Of a stretch of DNA of 64,000 nucleotides, positions 8,265 through 17,400 are shown piece after piece. Position 1 is the stretch's first letter, and the number at the start of each line of letters is the position of its first letter. The notes below the pieces were generated by a model. It was not told the origin of the DNA, ran no database searches, and saw only the letters and a program-made list of their open reading frames with translations. Both the position numbers and the translations under genes were made by a program. Source of the stretch: Tabrizicola sp. (lineage in GTDB: Bacteria > Pseudomonadota > Alphaproteobacteria > Rhodobacterales > Rhodobacteraceae); NCBI RefSeq assembly GCF_016792905.1, contig NZ_JAEULP010000036.1, forward strand, positions 1-64,000. The letters run 5' to 3'.

Positions 8265-9733
8265 TGGCCAAGCATCTTTCTGACAGCAGCCACAAGCTCG
8301 GCCCTGGGCACCTCGACCTGCGCGGGCCGGTCCTTCCATTCCTCCAGCGTCGCGCTTTCCGCGATCTTCGCGCCAAGGATCAGGTCCTTCAGGATCACGC
8401 TGCCATTGTCAGCCTCGTTGCCACCCTGGATCACCGCCACCGGCGACTGCCGCTTGTCAGCGTATTTGAGCTGGTTGCCGAAGTTCTTCGGATTGCCCAG
8501 ATAGACCTCCGCCCGGATGCCCGCCGACCGCAGCTCTCCGACCATCGCCATGTAATCCGTCATCCGGTCGCGATCCATCACCGTCACGACGACCGGCCCC
8601 GCCGTATCTCCAGTGCTGCGCCCCTTGGCGCGGAGGGCCGCCAACAGCCGGTCGACCCCGATCGAGATGCCGGTCGCGGGCACGTCCTGCCCGGTGAACC
8701 GCTTCACCAGCCCGTCATACCGCCCGCCCCCGGCGACCGAGCCGAACTGCCGCTTGCGGCCCTTCTCGTCAAGGATCTCGAAAGTCAGCTCCGCCTCATA
8801 GACCGGCCCGGTATAGTAGCCCAGCCCCCGCACCACGCCGGGGTCCAGTACGATCCGGTCCGGGCCGTAGCCTTGGGCTTCCAGAAGCGCTGCTATCCCT
8901 TCCAGCTCGGCCACCCCTTCAGCCCCGACAGCCGAGGCTCCCACCAGTTCGCGAAGCCGGGCCACCGTCTCGGCCCCGGTATCGCGCTTGGCCGTGGTGA
9001 ACCCCATCACCACCTCGGCCTGCTCTGCCGACAGCCCGGCCCCCTTGGTGAAGTCGCCGCTTTCATCCTTCCGGCCCTCGCCCAGGAGCGCCCGCACTCC
9101 CTCCGGCCCCAGGCGGTCGATCTTGTCGATGGCCCGCAAGACGATGCCGCGTTCGGCTTCCCTATCGTCTCCGGCCAGCCCCGCGACTTCCATCACGCCG
9201 TTCAGGACCTTCCGGTTGTTCACCTTCACCAGGTAGTCACCCCTCGGGATGCCGACCTCTTCCAGGCAGTCGGCCAGCATGGCGCAGATTTCTGCGTCGG
9301 CGGCGACGGACCCCGACCCCACCGTATCGGCGTCGCACTGGTAGAACTGGCGGAAGCGGCCGGGGCCGGGTTTCTCGTTCCGCCAGACCGGCCCCATCGC
9401 GTACCTGCGGTAGGGGCTGGGGAGGTCGTTGCGGTACTGGGCGGCGACGCGGGCGAGGGGGGCGGTGAGGTCGTATCTCAGGGCCAGCCAATCGGCATCC
9501 TCGTCCTGCCAGGCGAAGACGCCCTCGTTGGGGCGGTCGACGTCGGGGAGGAACTTGCCGAGGGCCTCGACCGTCTCGACCGCCGAGGTCTCCAGCGGGT
9601 CGAACCCGTAGCGGTGGTAGACCCCGGCGATGCGGTCGAGCATGGCTTTCCGTTCGGTGACCTCGGCCCCGAAATAGTCCCGGAATCCCTTCGGGGTCTC
9701 GGCGCGGGGGCGGCGGGGGGGCTTGTCGGCCAT
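8261..9733 (-). CDS. hisS: Histidyl-tRNA synthetase
   Basis: A 490-residue class II aminoacyl-tRNA synthetase. Visible are [17 protein letters not shown], motif 2 ([20 protein letters not shown]), the histidine-specific loop ending VRGLGYYTG, and motif 3 [13 protein letters not shown]. The C-terminal anticodon-binding domain covers roughly the last 100 residues. It is the first gene of the his operon. ATG at 9731-9733, divergent from slyX. Confidence 0.96.
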   Translation of the reverse strand: MADKPPRRPRAETPKGFRDYFGAEVTERKAMLDRIAGVYHRYGFDPLETSAVETVEALGKFLPDVDRPNEGVFAWQDEDADWLALRYDLTAPLARVAAQYRNDLPSPYRRYAMGPVWRNEKPGPGRFRQFYQCDADTVGSGSVAADAEICAMLADCLEEVGIPRGDYLVKVNNRKVLNGVMEVAGLAGDDREAERGIVLRAIDKIDRLGPEGVRALLGEGRKDESGDFTKGAGLSAEQAEVVMGFTTAKRDTGAETVARLRELVGASAVGAEGVAELEGIAALLEAQGYGPDRIVLDPGVVRGLGYYTGPVYEAELTFEILDEKGRKRQFGSVAGGGRYDGLVKRFTGQDVPATGISIGVDRLLAALRAKGRSTGDTAGPVVVTVMDRDRMTDYMAMVGELRSAGIRAEVYLGNPKNFGNQLKYADKRQSPVAVIQGGNEADNGSVILKDLILGAKIAESATLEEWKDRPAQVEVPRAELVAAVRKMLGQ

Positions 9734-9803
9734 GGGGAGGACCTTCGCTTTTGATCGCCGCCCGTGTATCGGAAGGGGGGAGAGGCGGCAAGCGGGGGCG
9801 GGG

Positions 9804-10001
9804 ATGGGTACGGTCGATCTGGAAGAGAAGGTGGCCCACCTGATCCGGGCGGTGGAGGACCTGTCGGACGTAGTGGCCCGGCAGGCAACCGAGATCGCGG
9901 GGCTGGAGCGGCGGGTTCGGCTTCTGATGGAGCGGGCGGCGGAGGAGGAGGCCCTGCGGGGGGAGACCCCGGAAGCGAACGTCCGCCCGCCTCACTGGTG
10001 A
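9804..10001 (+). CDS. slyX: SlyX family protein
   Basis: A 65-residue heptad-repeat protein ([19 protein letters not shown], then [15 protein letters not shown]) ending in the conserved PPHW tail of SlyX. It is predicted to form a coiled coil; the cellular role of SlyX is not established. The ATG at 9804 follows a G-rich stretch; an upstream in-frame ATG at 9723 would overlap the divergent hisS and add a non-conserved segment. The palindromic element copy 2 begins 4 nt after the stop. Confidence 0.85.
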   Translation: MGTVDLEEKVAHLIRAVEDLSDVVARQATEIAGLERRVRLLMERAAEEEALRGETPEANVRPPHW

Positions 10002-10005
10002 GGGG

Positions 10006-10070
10006 TGTCCACGGTGGACAGATTTTTCGAAGCAATGAAATCAATGACTTGGTCGCGGACATTTACCAGA
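10006..10070 (+). repeat. Post-stop palindromic element, copy 2
   Basis: TGTCCACGGTGGACA at 10006-10020, then GATTTTTCGA, CAATGAAATCAATGACTTGG and TCGCGGACATT. It starts 4 nt after the slyX stop. Compared with copy 3 (63335-63398), the palindrome is identical, the spacing to the distal GGAC is the same, and most of the spacer matches. A 6-bp stem (TGTCCA/TGGACA) followed by T5 resembles a weak intrinsic terminator. Confidence 0.7.
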
Positions 10071-10210
10071 TCTTAGGAAATGGCCGCAGCGTCCGCGATG
10101 GATCGACGGCACCTTTCGCTGGGCTTGGGTGCAGAAGTCGGCCGCTTTGACCGCCGAGTTCACACAATGAAAAGCACCGTCGGGTTTCCTGTGGCGAACC
10201 CGGAGGTCCC

Positions 10211-11329
10211 ATGTGCCGCTCTTGCTTTGAAAGCTTCATCCGCAACGGAGGAACCAAGACGTTTGTCTTGACCCTTGGCAATCGAGCAACTCTAGAATTC
10301 AAGGAGGACGCTTCTGCACAGGCCGACGCGGTTCGCGACTGGGTCGATGAGAACTGGAACCAGTCCTTCGGCGCGACCTCGCAAGCTATCCTGAAGACCA
10401 AGCCATTCGAATTTTCTGCTGCCGGTCTTTCGGACCTTGACCAAGAGACACTTCGCGCCGAGGCAGTTGCCGAAGTTGCGGACGCGATGACGCGCGAAGG
10501 CTTCACGCTGGAGGATGCGGAAGGCCGGCAGCGGGCGCTTGCGGTGCTGTTCGGTTTCCTCAACCGGGTCCAGCAGGAGGCGATGGGGATCGACTTCTAT
10601 GTCTGGACCACGCAGAACGACAAGCGGGTCCGGGAGGGACATGCGGAGCGGGACGATAAGGTTTTCCGTTGGGACGATCCGCCCGAGGGCGGACATCCTT
10701 CGGAGGATTTCGGGTGCAGGTGCTATGCGCGAGCCTTGGGGATCGAGGGATATTGGGAACGTGTAAAGCCGTCAGTTGACGCCTTTGCTTTTGAAGCCCC
10801 CGGGCTGGAGGATAGCATCGACTACATGTATCTCGATTCCGAAGACAATGTGACCGTGGGCATAGGAACGGTGCTGGCGTCGGCGGACGCCGCGGCGGCA
10901 TTGGGGTTTCGGAACCGGGAAACAGACAACCCCGCAACGGACGAGGAAATACGGGCTGAGTTTGGGCTGATCGACACAATGGCTGGTTCAGAGAAGATCG
11001 CAGCAGGATACTATCGCGAGTTTACAAGCCTTTATCTTCCTCAAGCAGAGATAGATCGACTCGTAGTCGATCATATGCGGGGAGATTTTGACGCCCTGTT
11101 AAGGGTTTTCCCCTATTTCGGGAACTACCCGGAGTCGGTGCAGATAGCGCTTTGGGACATGAGCTACAACCTGGGTATGGGTGGTTTGCGCGGCAAGTTT
11201 CCGAAGTTCTGTCAGGCAATCCAAGATGAAGACTGGGAAAAGGCGGCGGCGGAATCGCACAGGGAGCGCATTGCGGATGAAAGGAATGAGTTTGTTTTCG
11301 GTCTGCTCATGGATGCGGTGGAGCTATAG
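10211..11329 (+). CDS. Phage Mu F-like domain fused to T4-type lysozyme (candidate antibacterial effector)
   Basis: A 372-residue protein with no signal peptide. Residues ~125-177 carry the Mu gpF/phage head morphogenesis signature (VWTTQNDKRVREGHAERDDK, then HPSEDFGCRC). Residues ~195-370 resemble T4 lysozyme/pesticin: the catalytic spacing E-x8-D-x5-T is exact (E200, D209, T215, followed by VGIG), with the later DMSYNLGMGGLRGKFPKF helix and a C-terminal ERIADERNEF. It should cleave peptidoglycan. GGAGG at 10202-10206 marks the ATG. There are no other phage genes around it, and G+C is near 50%, well below the flanks. The next gene overlaps by 17 bp. An effector role is inferred. Confidence 0.7.
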   Translation: MCRSCFESFIRNGGTKTFVLTLGNRATLEFKEDASAQADAVRDWVDENWNQSFGATSQAILKTKPFEFSAAGLSDLDQETLRAEAVAEVADAMTREGFTLEDAEGRQRALAVLFGFLNRVQQEAMGIDFYVWTTQNDKRVREGHAERDDKVFRWDDPPEGGHPSEDFGCRCYARALGIEGYWERVKPSVDAFAFEAPGLEDSIDYMYLDSEDNVTVGIGTVLASADAAAALGFRNRETDNPATDEEIRAEFGLIDTMAGSEKIAAGYYREFTSLYLPQAEIDRLVVDHMRGDFDALLRVFPYFGNYPESVQIALWDMSYNLGMGGLRGKFPKFCQAIQDEDWEKAAAESHRERIADERNEFVFGLLMDAVEL

Positions 11330-11990
11330 AGTTTCGCTACCTATCCTGATCTCTCTCGGTTCGACTTTGCCCGCCGTTGCAGAGGAGGCAGTCATCCATG
11401 TGGGTCCCAATTTCTTGGACCTCGTTTATCTCCCCATGCTTGAGCACAAGACTGTCGGAGAAATCCGACACCGCGAAAACCTGGGCGTCGAGGCCTATGT
11501 TCGGGGGATCGGCAGCTGCGAGGAGCTATTGGCCATCCCGAAAGGCGCCGAACCAGCATATGACAACAGCCAGCGCATCTATTCGGTCATCACACGAATC
11601 AAGGTCGAATGCTGGGCGTTGGGACAAGTGGATGCGGGCGCGATGGTTGCGGTGTTGGAAGATGCAGACAAGTTGGATGAAGGGGTAGTCTGGAGGATAA
11701 GGGAATTCTTTGAAACCTTGCCCGGGCAGCTTGCCTTCCCGGGCGATGTCCTGACCCGGCAGAATGGTTCTACAGTCGGGTGCAACCATCGAGACCTCTG
11801 CGCACTCTCAGCGCCTGATGAAAGCGAATGGGGGGATTATAGCATGCACTTTCACTTGTTTTTGGTTGATGGAGACAGAAAGTACATTGCCGTCATGGAT
11901 AGCTATGAGGGGCGGCCCGGCTTTGTGTTCGGCGTTGTCTGGAGCGACAGCAAAGGCCGGGTGCTGGATATTTTCCCCCGATTGAATTGA
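11313..11990 (+). CDS. Periplasmic protein of unknown family, candidate immunity partner of the lysozyme fusion
   Basis: A 225-residue protein that I do not recognise. It begins MRWSYRVSLPILISLGS and has a clear Sec signal peptide with likely cleavage after PAVA (residue ~23). The mature part has four cysteines (contexts GSCEE, VECWA, VGCNH, DLCAL), enough for two disulfides, and no membrane segment after the signal. The start at 11313 lies inside the end of the lysozyme-fusion gene, implying coupled translation. A periplasmic location is where an inhibitor of a peptidoglycan hydrolase would act. The low-GC composition matches its partner. Confidence 0.6.
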   Translation: MRWSYRVSLPILISLGSTLPAVAEEAVIHVGPNFLDLVYLPMLEHKTVGEIRHRENLGVEAYVRGIGSCEELLAIPKGAEPAYDNSQRIYSVITRIKVECWALGQVDAGAMVAVLEDADKLDEGVVWRIREFFETLPGQLAFPGDVLTRQNGSTVGCNHRDLCALSAPDESEWGDYSMHFHLFLVDGDRKYIAVMDSYEGRPGFVFGVVWSDSKGRVLDIFPRLN

Positions 11991-12036
11991 CTGGCCAGAT
12001 CGCCGAATGATCGGTGTTCTGACAATCCCCTTGATT

Positions 12037-12056
12037 GGCGAAGTCTTGTCTTCGCC
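12037..12056. terminator. Hairpin between convergent genes
   Basis: GGCGAAG (12037-12043) pairs with CTTCGCC (12050-12056) around a 6-nt loop, in the gap between the candidate immunity gene and the convergent ParB-like gene. There is no long T-run, so it is a weak or bidirectional terminator candidate. Confidence 0.4.
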
Positions 12057-12065
12057 TGACCGCAC

Positions 12066-12890
12066 TCACTCCCCGCCGAACCACTCCTCCACCTTGTCCA
12101 GCACATCGTCGATCAGTCCGGGGCTCTTCGCCTGCGGGCCGGTGAAGCGGAGGAGGTAGCCGCCGTGGCAGGCCTCCCGCGTGATCGTCAGGCTCTGGCG
12201 GAGCTTCAGGAGCCTCCGGGGGCGGCGGGTGGTGGGGTTGGTGGGCTCTCGCAACACATCCATGAGGACCGGGCTGAGAGTGGACCATTGGGTCTCGGCC
12301 GACTGGCCCATGACGGAGTGGAGGGTGGCGGTGAGGAGGTCCTCGTGGCCGGACTGGAGCGCGGCGGCGAGGGTGTCGAGCTGGCGGATGGTGAGGCTGG
12401 AGGGCTCGGTGAGGAGGGGGGCGAGGGCTTCGGCGACGCTCACATGGTTGCGGATGCGGGTGCGGGTGGTGCGGGGAGTGCTGGGGAAGAGGGCGGCGAT
12501 GGCAGTGTCGGGGGTGTCGAAATGGCCCTCGGCGATGGCGTTGAGGATGAGAGTGGCCTTCTCCCACGGGGTGACGGGTTCGCGGATTTCGTTTTCCGTC
12601 ACCATGCTGGCGAGAGCCTGGGCGATGGTCTGGGGGGCGCGGAGGAAGGCGGGGATCGTGGGGTGGCCGAGGGCACGGGCTGCGGTGAGGCGGCGGAGGC
12701 CGGAGATGAGGCCGTAGCGGTGGCCGTCCTTCGGGGTGGAGAGCTGCCAGACCTCGATGGGGGTGCGGAGGCCCTCGGTGGCGATGGAGTGCTGGAGGAG
12801 GTGGAGGGCGGCAGGGTCGAGGGCGGTGCGGTCGCGGAGGAGGGCGTGGGGGGCGATTTCGGTGAGGGGGAGGTGGTGGAGGGGGTCCAT
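12066..12890 (-). CDS. ParB N-terminal domain protein (orphan)
   Basis: A 274-residue protein. The N-terminal half has the ParB/Srx fold: a GLISGLRRLTAARALG box corresponding to the ParB GERR motif, then VTENEIREPVTPWEKATLIL, the box III-like region leading into an HTH-like segment (~residues 130-190). ParB-type proteins are CTP-binding clamps or nucleases. There is no parA or visible parS next to it, so this is not the chromosomal segregation operon; plasmid or mobile-element ancestry is possible. ATG at 12890 is preceded by AAAGGAGAA. Confidence 0.75.
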   Translation of the reverse strand: MDPLHHLPLTEIAPHALLRDRTALDPAALHLLQHSIATEGLRTPIEVWQLSTPKDGHRYGLISGLRRLTAARALGHPTIPAFLRAPQTIAQALASMVTENEIREPVTPWEKATLILNAIAEGHFDTPDTAIAALFPSTPRTTRTRIRNHVSVAEALAPLLTEPSSLTIRQLDTLAAALQSGHEDLLTATLHSVMGQSAETQWSTLSPVLMDVLREPTNPTTRRPRRLLKLRQSLTITREACHGGYLLRFTGPQAKSPGLIDDVLDKVEEWFGGE

Positions 12891-12956
12891 GGCGCTGTTC
12901 TCCTTTGGCGGGAGGGAAGCGCGGCGGGGTTAAGGCGGGGTAAGGGGAGCGGGCGG

Positions 12957-14486
12957 TTACATCATCCACTCGACGGGCAGGCGGGCGAGGAGGGCGAGGG
13001 CGGCGCGCTTGAAGGCGGTGGTGCCGGGTTCGTCGCCGAGGGGGATGGCGCTGTCGGTGCCGGTCCAGGTGAGGTCGCCTGCGGGGCCGAGGCCGACCTG
13101 CCAGGTGGTGGCGGCGCCACGGTCGAGCGCGTCGCTGATGGTGGTGGCGAGGGCGGGGCTTTCGATCCAGAAGCCCATCTCGCAGTTCAGCCAGACGGAG
13201 CGGGGGTCGAAGTTGAAGGAGCCGACGAAGACGGCGCGGCGGTCGATGGCGAAGACCTTGGCATGCAGGCTGGCGCCGGAGCTGCCGAGGAGGCCCAGGG
13301 CCTTGCGTTCCTCCTCGGTGCGGGGGGTGCGGCGGAGTTCGTAGATCTGGACGCCGGAGGAGAGGAGGGGCTGGCGGTACTTGCCGTAGGCGGCGTGGAC
13401 GGGGAGGACGTCGGTGGCCTCGAGGCTGTTCGTCAGGATGCGGACGCGGAGGCCCTGGCGGGCGGCATAGGCGAGGCGTTCGGTGCCCTCGCGGCCGGGG
13501 ACGAAATAGGCGGAGATCACGTCGATGGACTGCCGGGCCTGGCCGACGAGCGGGCCGAGGGCAGTGGCGACAAGGGTGCCGGCGGGGGCCTCGCCGAGCG
13601 CCTTGCGCGGATCGTCGGAGAGCAGGGTGACGGGGACCCAGTCGAGGGCGAGGGTCTTGGCGAGCATGTCCTGCACCAGGCGGCTGTCGCTGACCGACTG
13701 GGCATAGGTGGCGGTGTCGGGGTCGGCCTGGGCTTCGGCGGAGGCGGTGTCGAGGGCGGCGAGGTCGGAGGGCGGGGTGACGAGAAGCTCGTGCGGATAG
13801 GCGCTGGCGCTGTTCCAGTAGGCGTCGAAATCCCGGGCGACAGGGTCGACGACGGCACCGGTGGCGAGGACGTCGAAGTCGGAATACTGCACCTCGGTAT
13901 CGCGGGCGAAATAGATGTCGCCGATGTTGCGACCGCCGACGATGGTGGCGACGCCGTCGACGGTGAAGGACTTGTTGTGCATGCGCCGGTTGATGCGGGG
14001 GAAATCCAGCGGATAGGACAGGGCGCGGGGCGAGCGCAGGGAGAAGGGGTTGAAGACGCGGACCTCGACGGTCGGCAGGATGTTCAGGGCGGCAAGTTCG
14101 GCATCGAGGTCGGGGGTGCCGTTGTCATCGACCAGAAGCCTGACGCGGACGCCACGGTCGGCGGCGGCCTTCAACTCATGCAGGAGGGAGAGGCCGGTGC
14201 TGTCGCGCTGCCAGATGTAGTAGCGGGCATCGATCGACTGTTCGGCGGCGCGGGCCAGCACCATGCGCGCGGCATAGGCCTCGATCCCCGGCCAGAGCGG
14301 ACGGATGCCGCTGAGCCCGGGATGGGTGGCGCCCTGTGGCAGGAGGGACCGGCCGAGCGCGGTCTGCGGGTCAGGGGCTAGGGCGTGGGTTTCGGTCCGC
14401 CCCTCGTTCGAGGGCAGGCGCAAAAGGTAACGGGCCAGGGCGAGCGCCACCACAAGAAGGACAAGGATGACCACAAGGCGGCGCAT
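12957..14486 (-). CDS. Phospholipase D family protein (cardiolipin synthase ClsC-like)
   Basis: A 509-residue protein with an N-terminal membrane anchor (RRLVVILVLLVVALALARYL) and two complete HKD motifs: HNKSFTVDG around residue 170, followed by GGRNIGD, and HAKVFAIDRRAVFVGSFNFD around residue 415. Two HKD halves form one active site for phosphatidyl transfer or phosphodiester hydrolysis. The arrangement resembles ClsC-type cardiolipin synthases, but phospholipase activity cannot be excluded. The start codon overlaps the dnaE stop in ATGA. Confidence 0.85.
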   Translation of the reverse strand: MRRLVVILVLLVVALALARYLLRLPSNEGRTETHALAPDPQTALGRSLLPQGATHPGLSGIRPLWPGIEAYAARMVLARAAEQSIDARYYIWQRDSTGLSLLHELKAAADRGVRVRLLVDDNGTPDLDAELAALNILPTVEVRVFNPFSLRSPRALSYPLDFPRINRRMHNKSFTVDGVATIVGGRNIGDIYFARDTEVQYSDFDVLATGAVVDPVARDFDAYWNSASAYPHELLVTPPSDLAALDTASAEAQADPDTATYAQSVSDSRLVQDMLAKTLALDWVPVTLLSDDPRKALGEAPAGTLVATALGPLVGQARQSIDVISAYFVPGREGTERLAYAARQGLRVRILTNSLEATDVLPVHAAYGKYRQPLLSSGVQIYELRRTPRTEEERKALGLLGSSGASLHAKVFAIDRRAVFVGSFNFDPRSVWLNCEMGFWIESPALATTISDALDRGAATTWQVGLGPAGDLTWTGTDSAIPLGDEPGTTAFKRAALALLARLPVEWMM

Positions 14487-17400
14487 CAGATTTCCTCCAC
14501 CGCGAGGACGCCCTGCACGGCCTTGATCGCGCCCTTGATCTGCGGCGTGACGGGGTATTGACCGGGAAGGTCGATGTCGATCTCGCGGCCTTCGGCGTCT
14601 GTGACGCAGAGGGTGATGGCGGCGCGGGTGCGGCCTTCAACCTTGGCGAGGAGGGAGGCGAGGGACGGCACGGCCTCGGGCCTGGCAAGGTGGATGCGGA
14701 GGTCTTGGGCGCCTGCGGTGGCGGTGGCGGCATCGATGGGGGTTATGCCTTGCGCGAGGAGCTTGAGACTGTCGCCTTCAAGCTCGGCCTTGACGGTGAG
14801 GACGACGTTCGAGCCTGCGTCGAGGTGATCGCGCGAGGCTTCCAGCACCTCGGAGAAGCAGGTGACTTCGTAAAGCCCGGTCGGGTCGGAAAGCTGGACG
14901 AAGGCGAAGCGGTTGCCGCGCGCGGACTTGCGTTCCTGTCTTGATGACACACTGCCCGCCAGCTTGGCGATGCAAGGGCCGTTTGCGGCTTTCGCGGTGA
15001 CTTGCGCGAGGGTTTCGACGCCCTTCTTGCGCAGCGCGGACATGTAGTCATCCAGCGGGTGGCCGGAGAGATAGAAGCCGATGGCCTGATGTTCCTGGGC
15101 CAGACGTTCCACCGGCAGCCAGTCGTCGCGGAATGGCAGGCGGGGTTCCGGGATGTCCGCCCCAGCGCTGCCGAAGAGCGAGTTCTGGGCGGACGAAGCG
15201 GCCTCATGAATCGCGGCGGAATAGGCGCCGAGGGAATCCAGCGCCTCGAACACACGGGCGCGGTTGGGGTCGAGCTGGTCGAAGCATCCGGCGCGAGCGA
15301 GCATTTCGAGGGGTCGCTTGCCGATGCGTTTCAGGTCGACCCGGCGGGCGAAGTCGAAAAGGGTGGCGAAGGGTTTGTCGCGGCCTTCGATTTGGCGGGC
15401 CTGCACGATCAGCTGCATCGCATCGACGCCGACATTCTTCAGCGCGCCGAGGCCATAGACGATGGCCCCATCGCGGACTGTGAAGGTGGCGAGGGAGTCG
15501 TTGACGGAAGGCGGCACCGTCTTCAGGCCCAGCTTGTCGACCTCACGCTTGTAGACGGCGAGCTTGTCGGTGAGATGGATATCGCAGTTCATCACCGCCG
15601 CCATGAATTCGGCGGGGTAGTTGGCCTTGAGATAGGCGGTCTGGTAGCTGACCACGGCATAGGCGGCGGCGTGCGACTTGTTGAAGCCGTAGTTGGCGAA
15701 TTTTTCGAGGAGGTCGAAGACCTCGCCCGCCTTTTTCGCGTCGATGTTGTGGGTGGCCTTGCAGCCCTCGATGAACTTCGGGCGTTCCTTCGCCATCTCT
15801 TCGGCGATCTTCTTGCCCATCGCGCGGCGGAGGAGGTCGGCGCCGCCAAGGGAATAGCCGCCCATGACCTGGGCGATCTGCATCACCTGTTCCTGATAGA
15901 CGATGATGCCTTGGGTTTCGGCCAAGATGTGGTCGATGGTCGGGTGGATCGACTCAAGGTCGCGCTGGCCGTTCTTGACCTCGCAATAGGTCGGAATGTT
16001 CTCCATCGGGCCGGGACGGTAGAGGGCCACGAGCGCCACGATGTCCTCGATGCAGGTGGGCTTCATGCGCCGCAGCGCGTCCATCATGCCGGAGCTTTCC
16101 ACCTGGAACACCGCCACCGTCTTGGCGCTGGCGTAGAGGTCGTAGCTGGGCTTGTCGTCGAGCGGGATCAGGTTGATGTCGAACTCGATCCCCCGCAGCT
16201 TCAGGAGGTCCATCGCGTTCTGGATCACGGTCAGGGTCTTCAGGCCGAGGAAGTCGAACTTCACCAGACCGGCGGCCTCGACCCATTTCATGTTGAACTG
16301 GGTGGCAGGCATGGTCGAGCGCGGGTCGCGGTAGAGCGGCACCAACTGGTCAAGCGGGCGGTCGCCGATCACCACGCCTGCGGCGTGGGTCGAGGCGTTG
16401 CGGTAGAGGCCTTCGATCTGGGCGGCGTAGTCGAGGAGGCGGCCGACGACCTCTTCCTTCGCGGCCTCGCGCAGGCGGGGTTCGTCGGCCAGCGCCTTGG
16501 TGATCGAGACGGGTTTGACGCCTTCGACCGGGATCATCTTGGACAACTTGTCGACGTGGCCGTAGGACATCTGCAAGACGCGGCCCACATCGCGGACGGC
16601 GGCCTTGGACAGCAAAGCGCCGAAGGTGATGATCTGGGCGACCTTGTCGGCCCCGTATTTCCCTTGGACGTAGGTGATCACCTCTTCCCGGCGGTCCATG
16701 CAGAAGTCGATGTCGAAGTCGGGCATCGAGACGCGTTCGGGGTTCAGGAAGCGTTCGAAGAGAAGGGCGTAACGCAGGGGGTCGAGGTCGGTGATCGTCA
16801 GCGCATAGGCGACGAGCGAACCGGCGCCCGAGCCGCGGCCGGGGCCGACGGGGATGTTGTGGTCCTTGGCCCATTTGATGAAGTCGGCCACGATCAGGAA
16901 ATAGCCGGGGAAACCCATCTTCTCGATGATCGACAGCTCGAAATCGAGGCGCTCCTGGTATTCCTCGGGCGTGGCGGAATGGGGGATGACTTTCAGGCGG
17001 GCTTGCAGGCCTTCGTTCGCCTGACGACGGAGTTCGTGGACCTCGTCATCGGCGAATTTCGGCAGGATCGGCTTGCGTTTCGCGGCGGCATAGGCGCAGC
17101 GCTTGGCGATCTCGACGGTGTTCTCCAGCGCCTCGGGCAGGTCGGCGAAGAGGGCGGCCATCTCGGCTTCGGACTTGAAATAGTGCTGCGGGGTCAGGCG
17201 GCGGCGGGGCTGCTGCTGGTCGACATAGGCGCCTTCGGCGATGCAGATCAGGGCGTCGTGGGCCTCAAAGAGGTCAGCCTTCGGGAAGTAGACGTCGTTG
17301 GTGGCGACGATGGGCAGGTTCAGTTCATAGGCGAGGTCGATGGCGCCGCGTTCGGCGAGGGATTCGTGTTCGGGCAGGGCGCCGCCGGGGCCGGGGTGGC

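Noticed and set aside
12165-14381. A Gly/Ala/Asp-rich 738-codon frame opposite the ParB-like and PLD genes
   Set aside because: Low-complexity product with no motifs; the minus-strand PLD gene has both HKD motifs and the ParB-like gene a good ribosome site.
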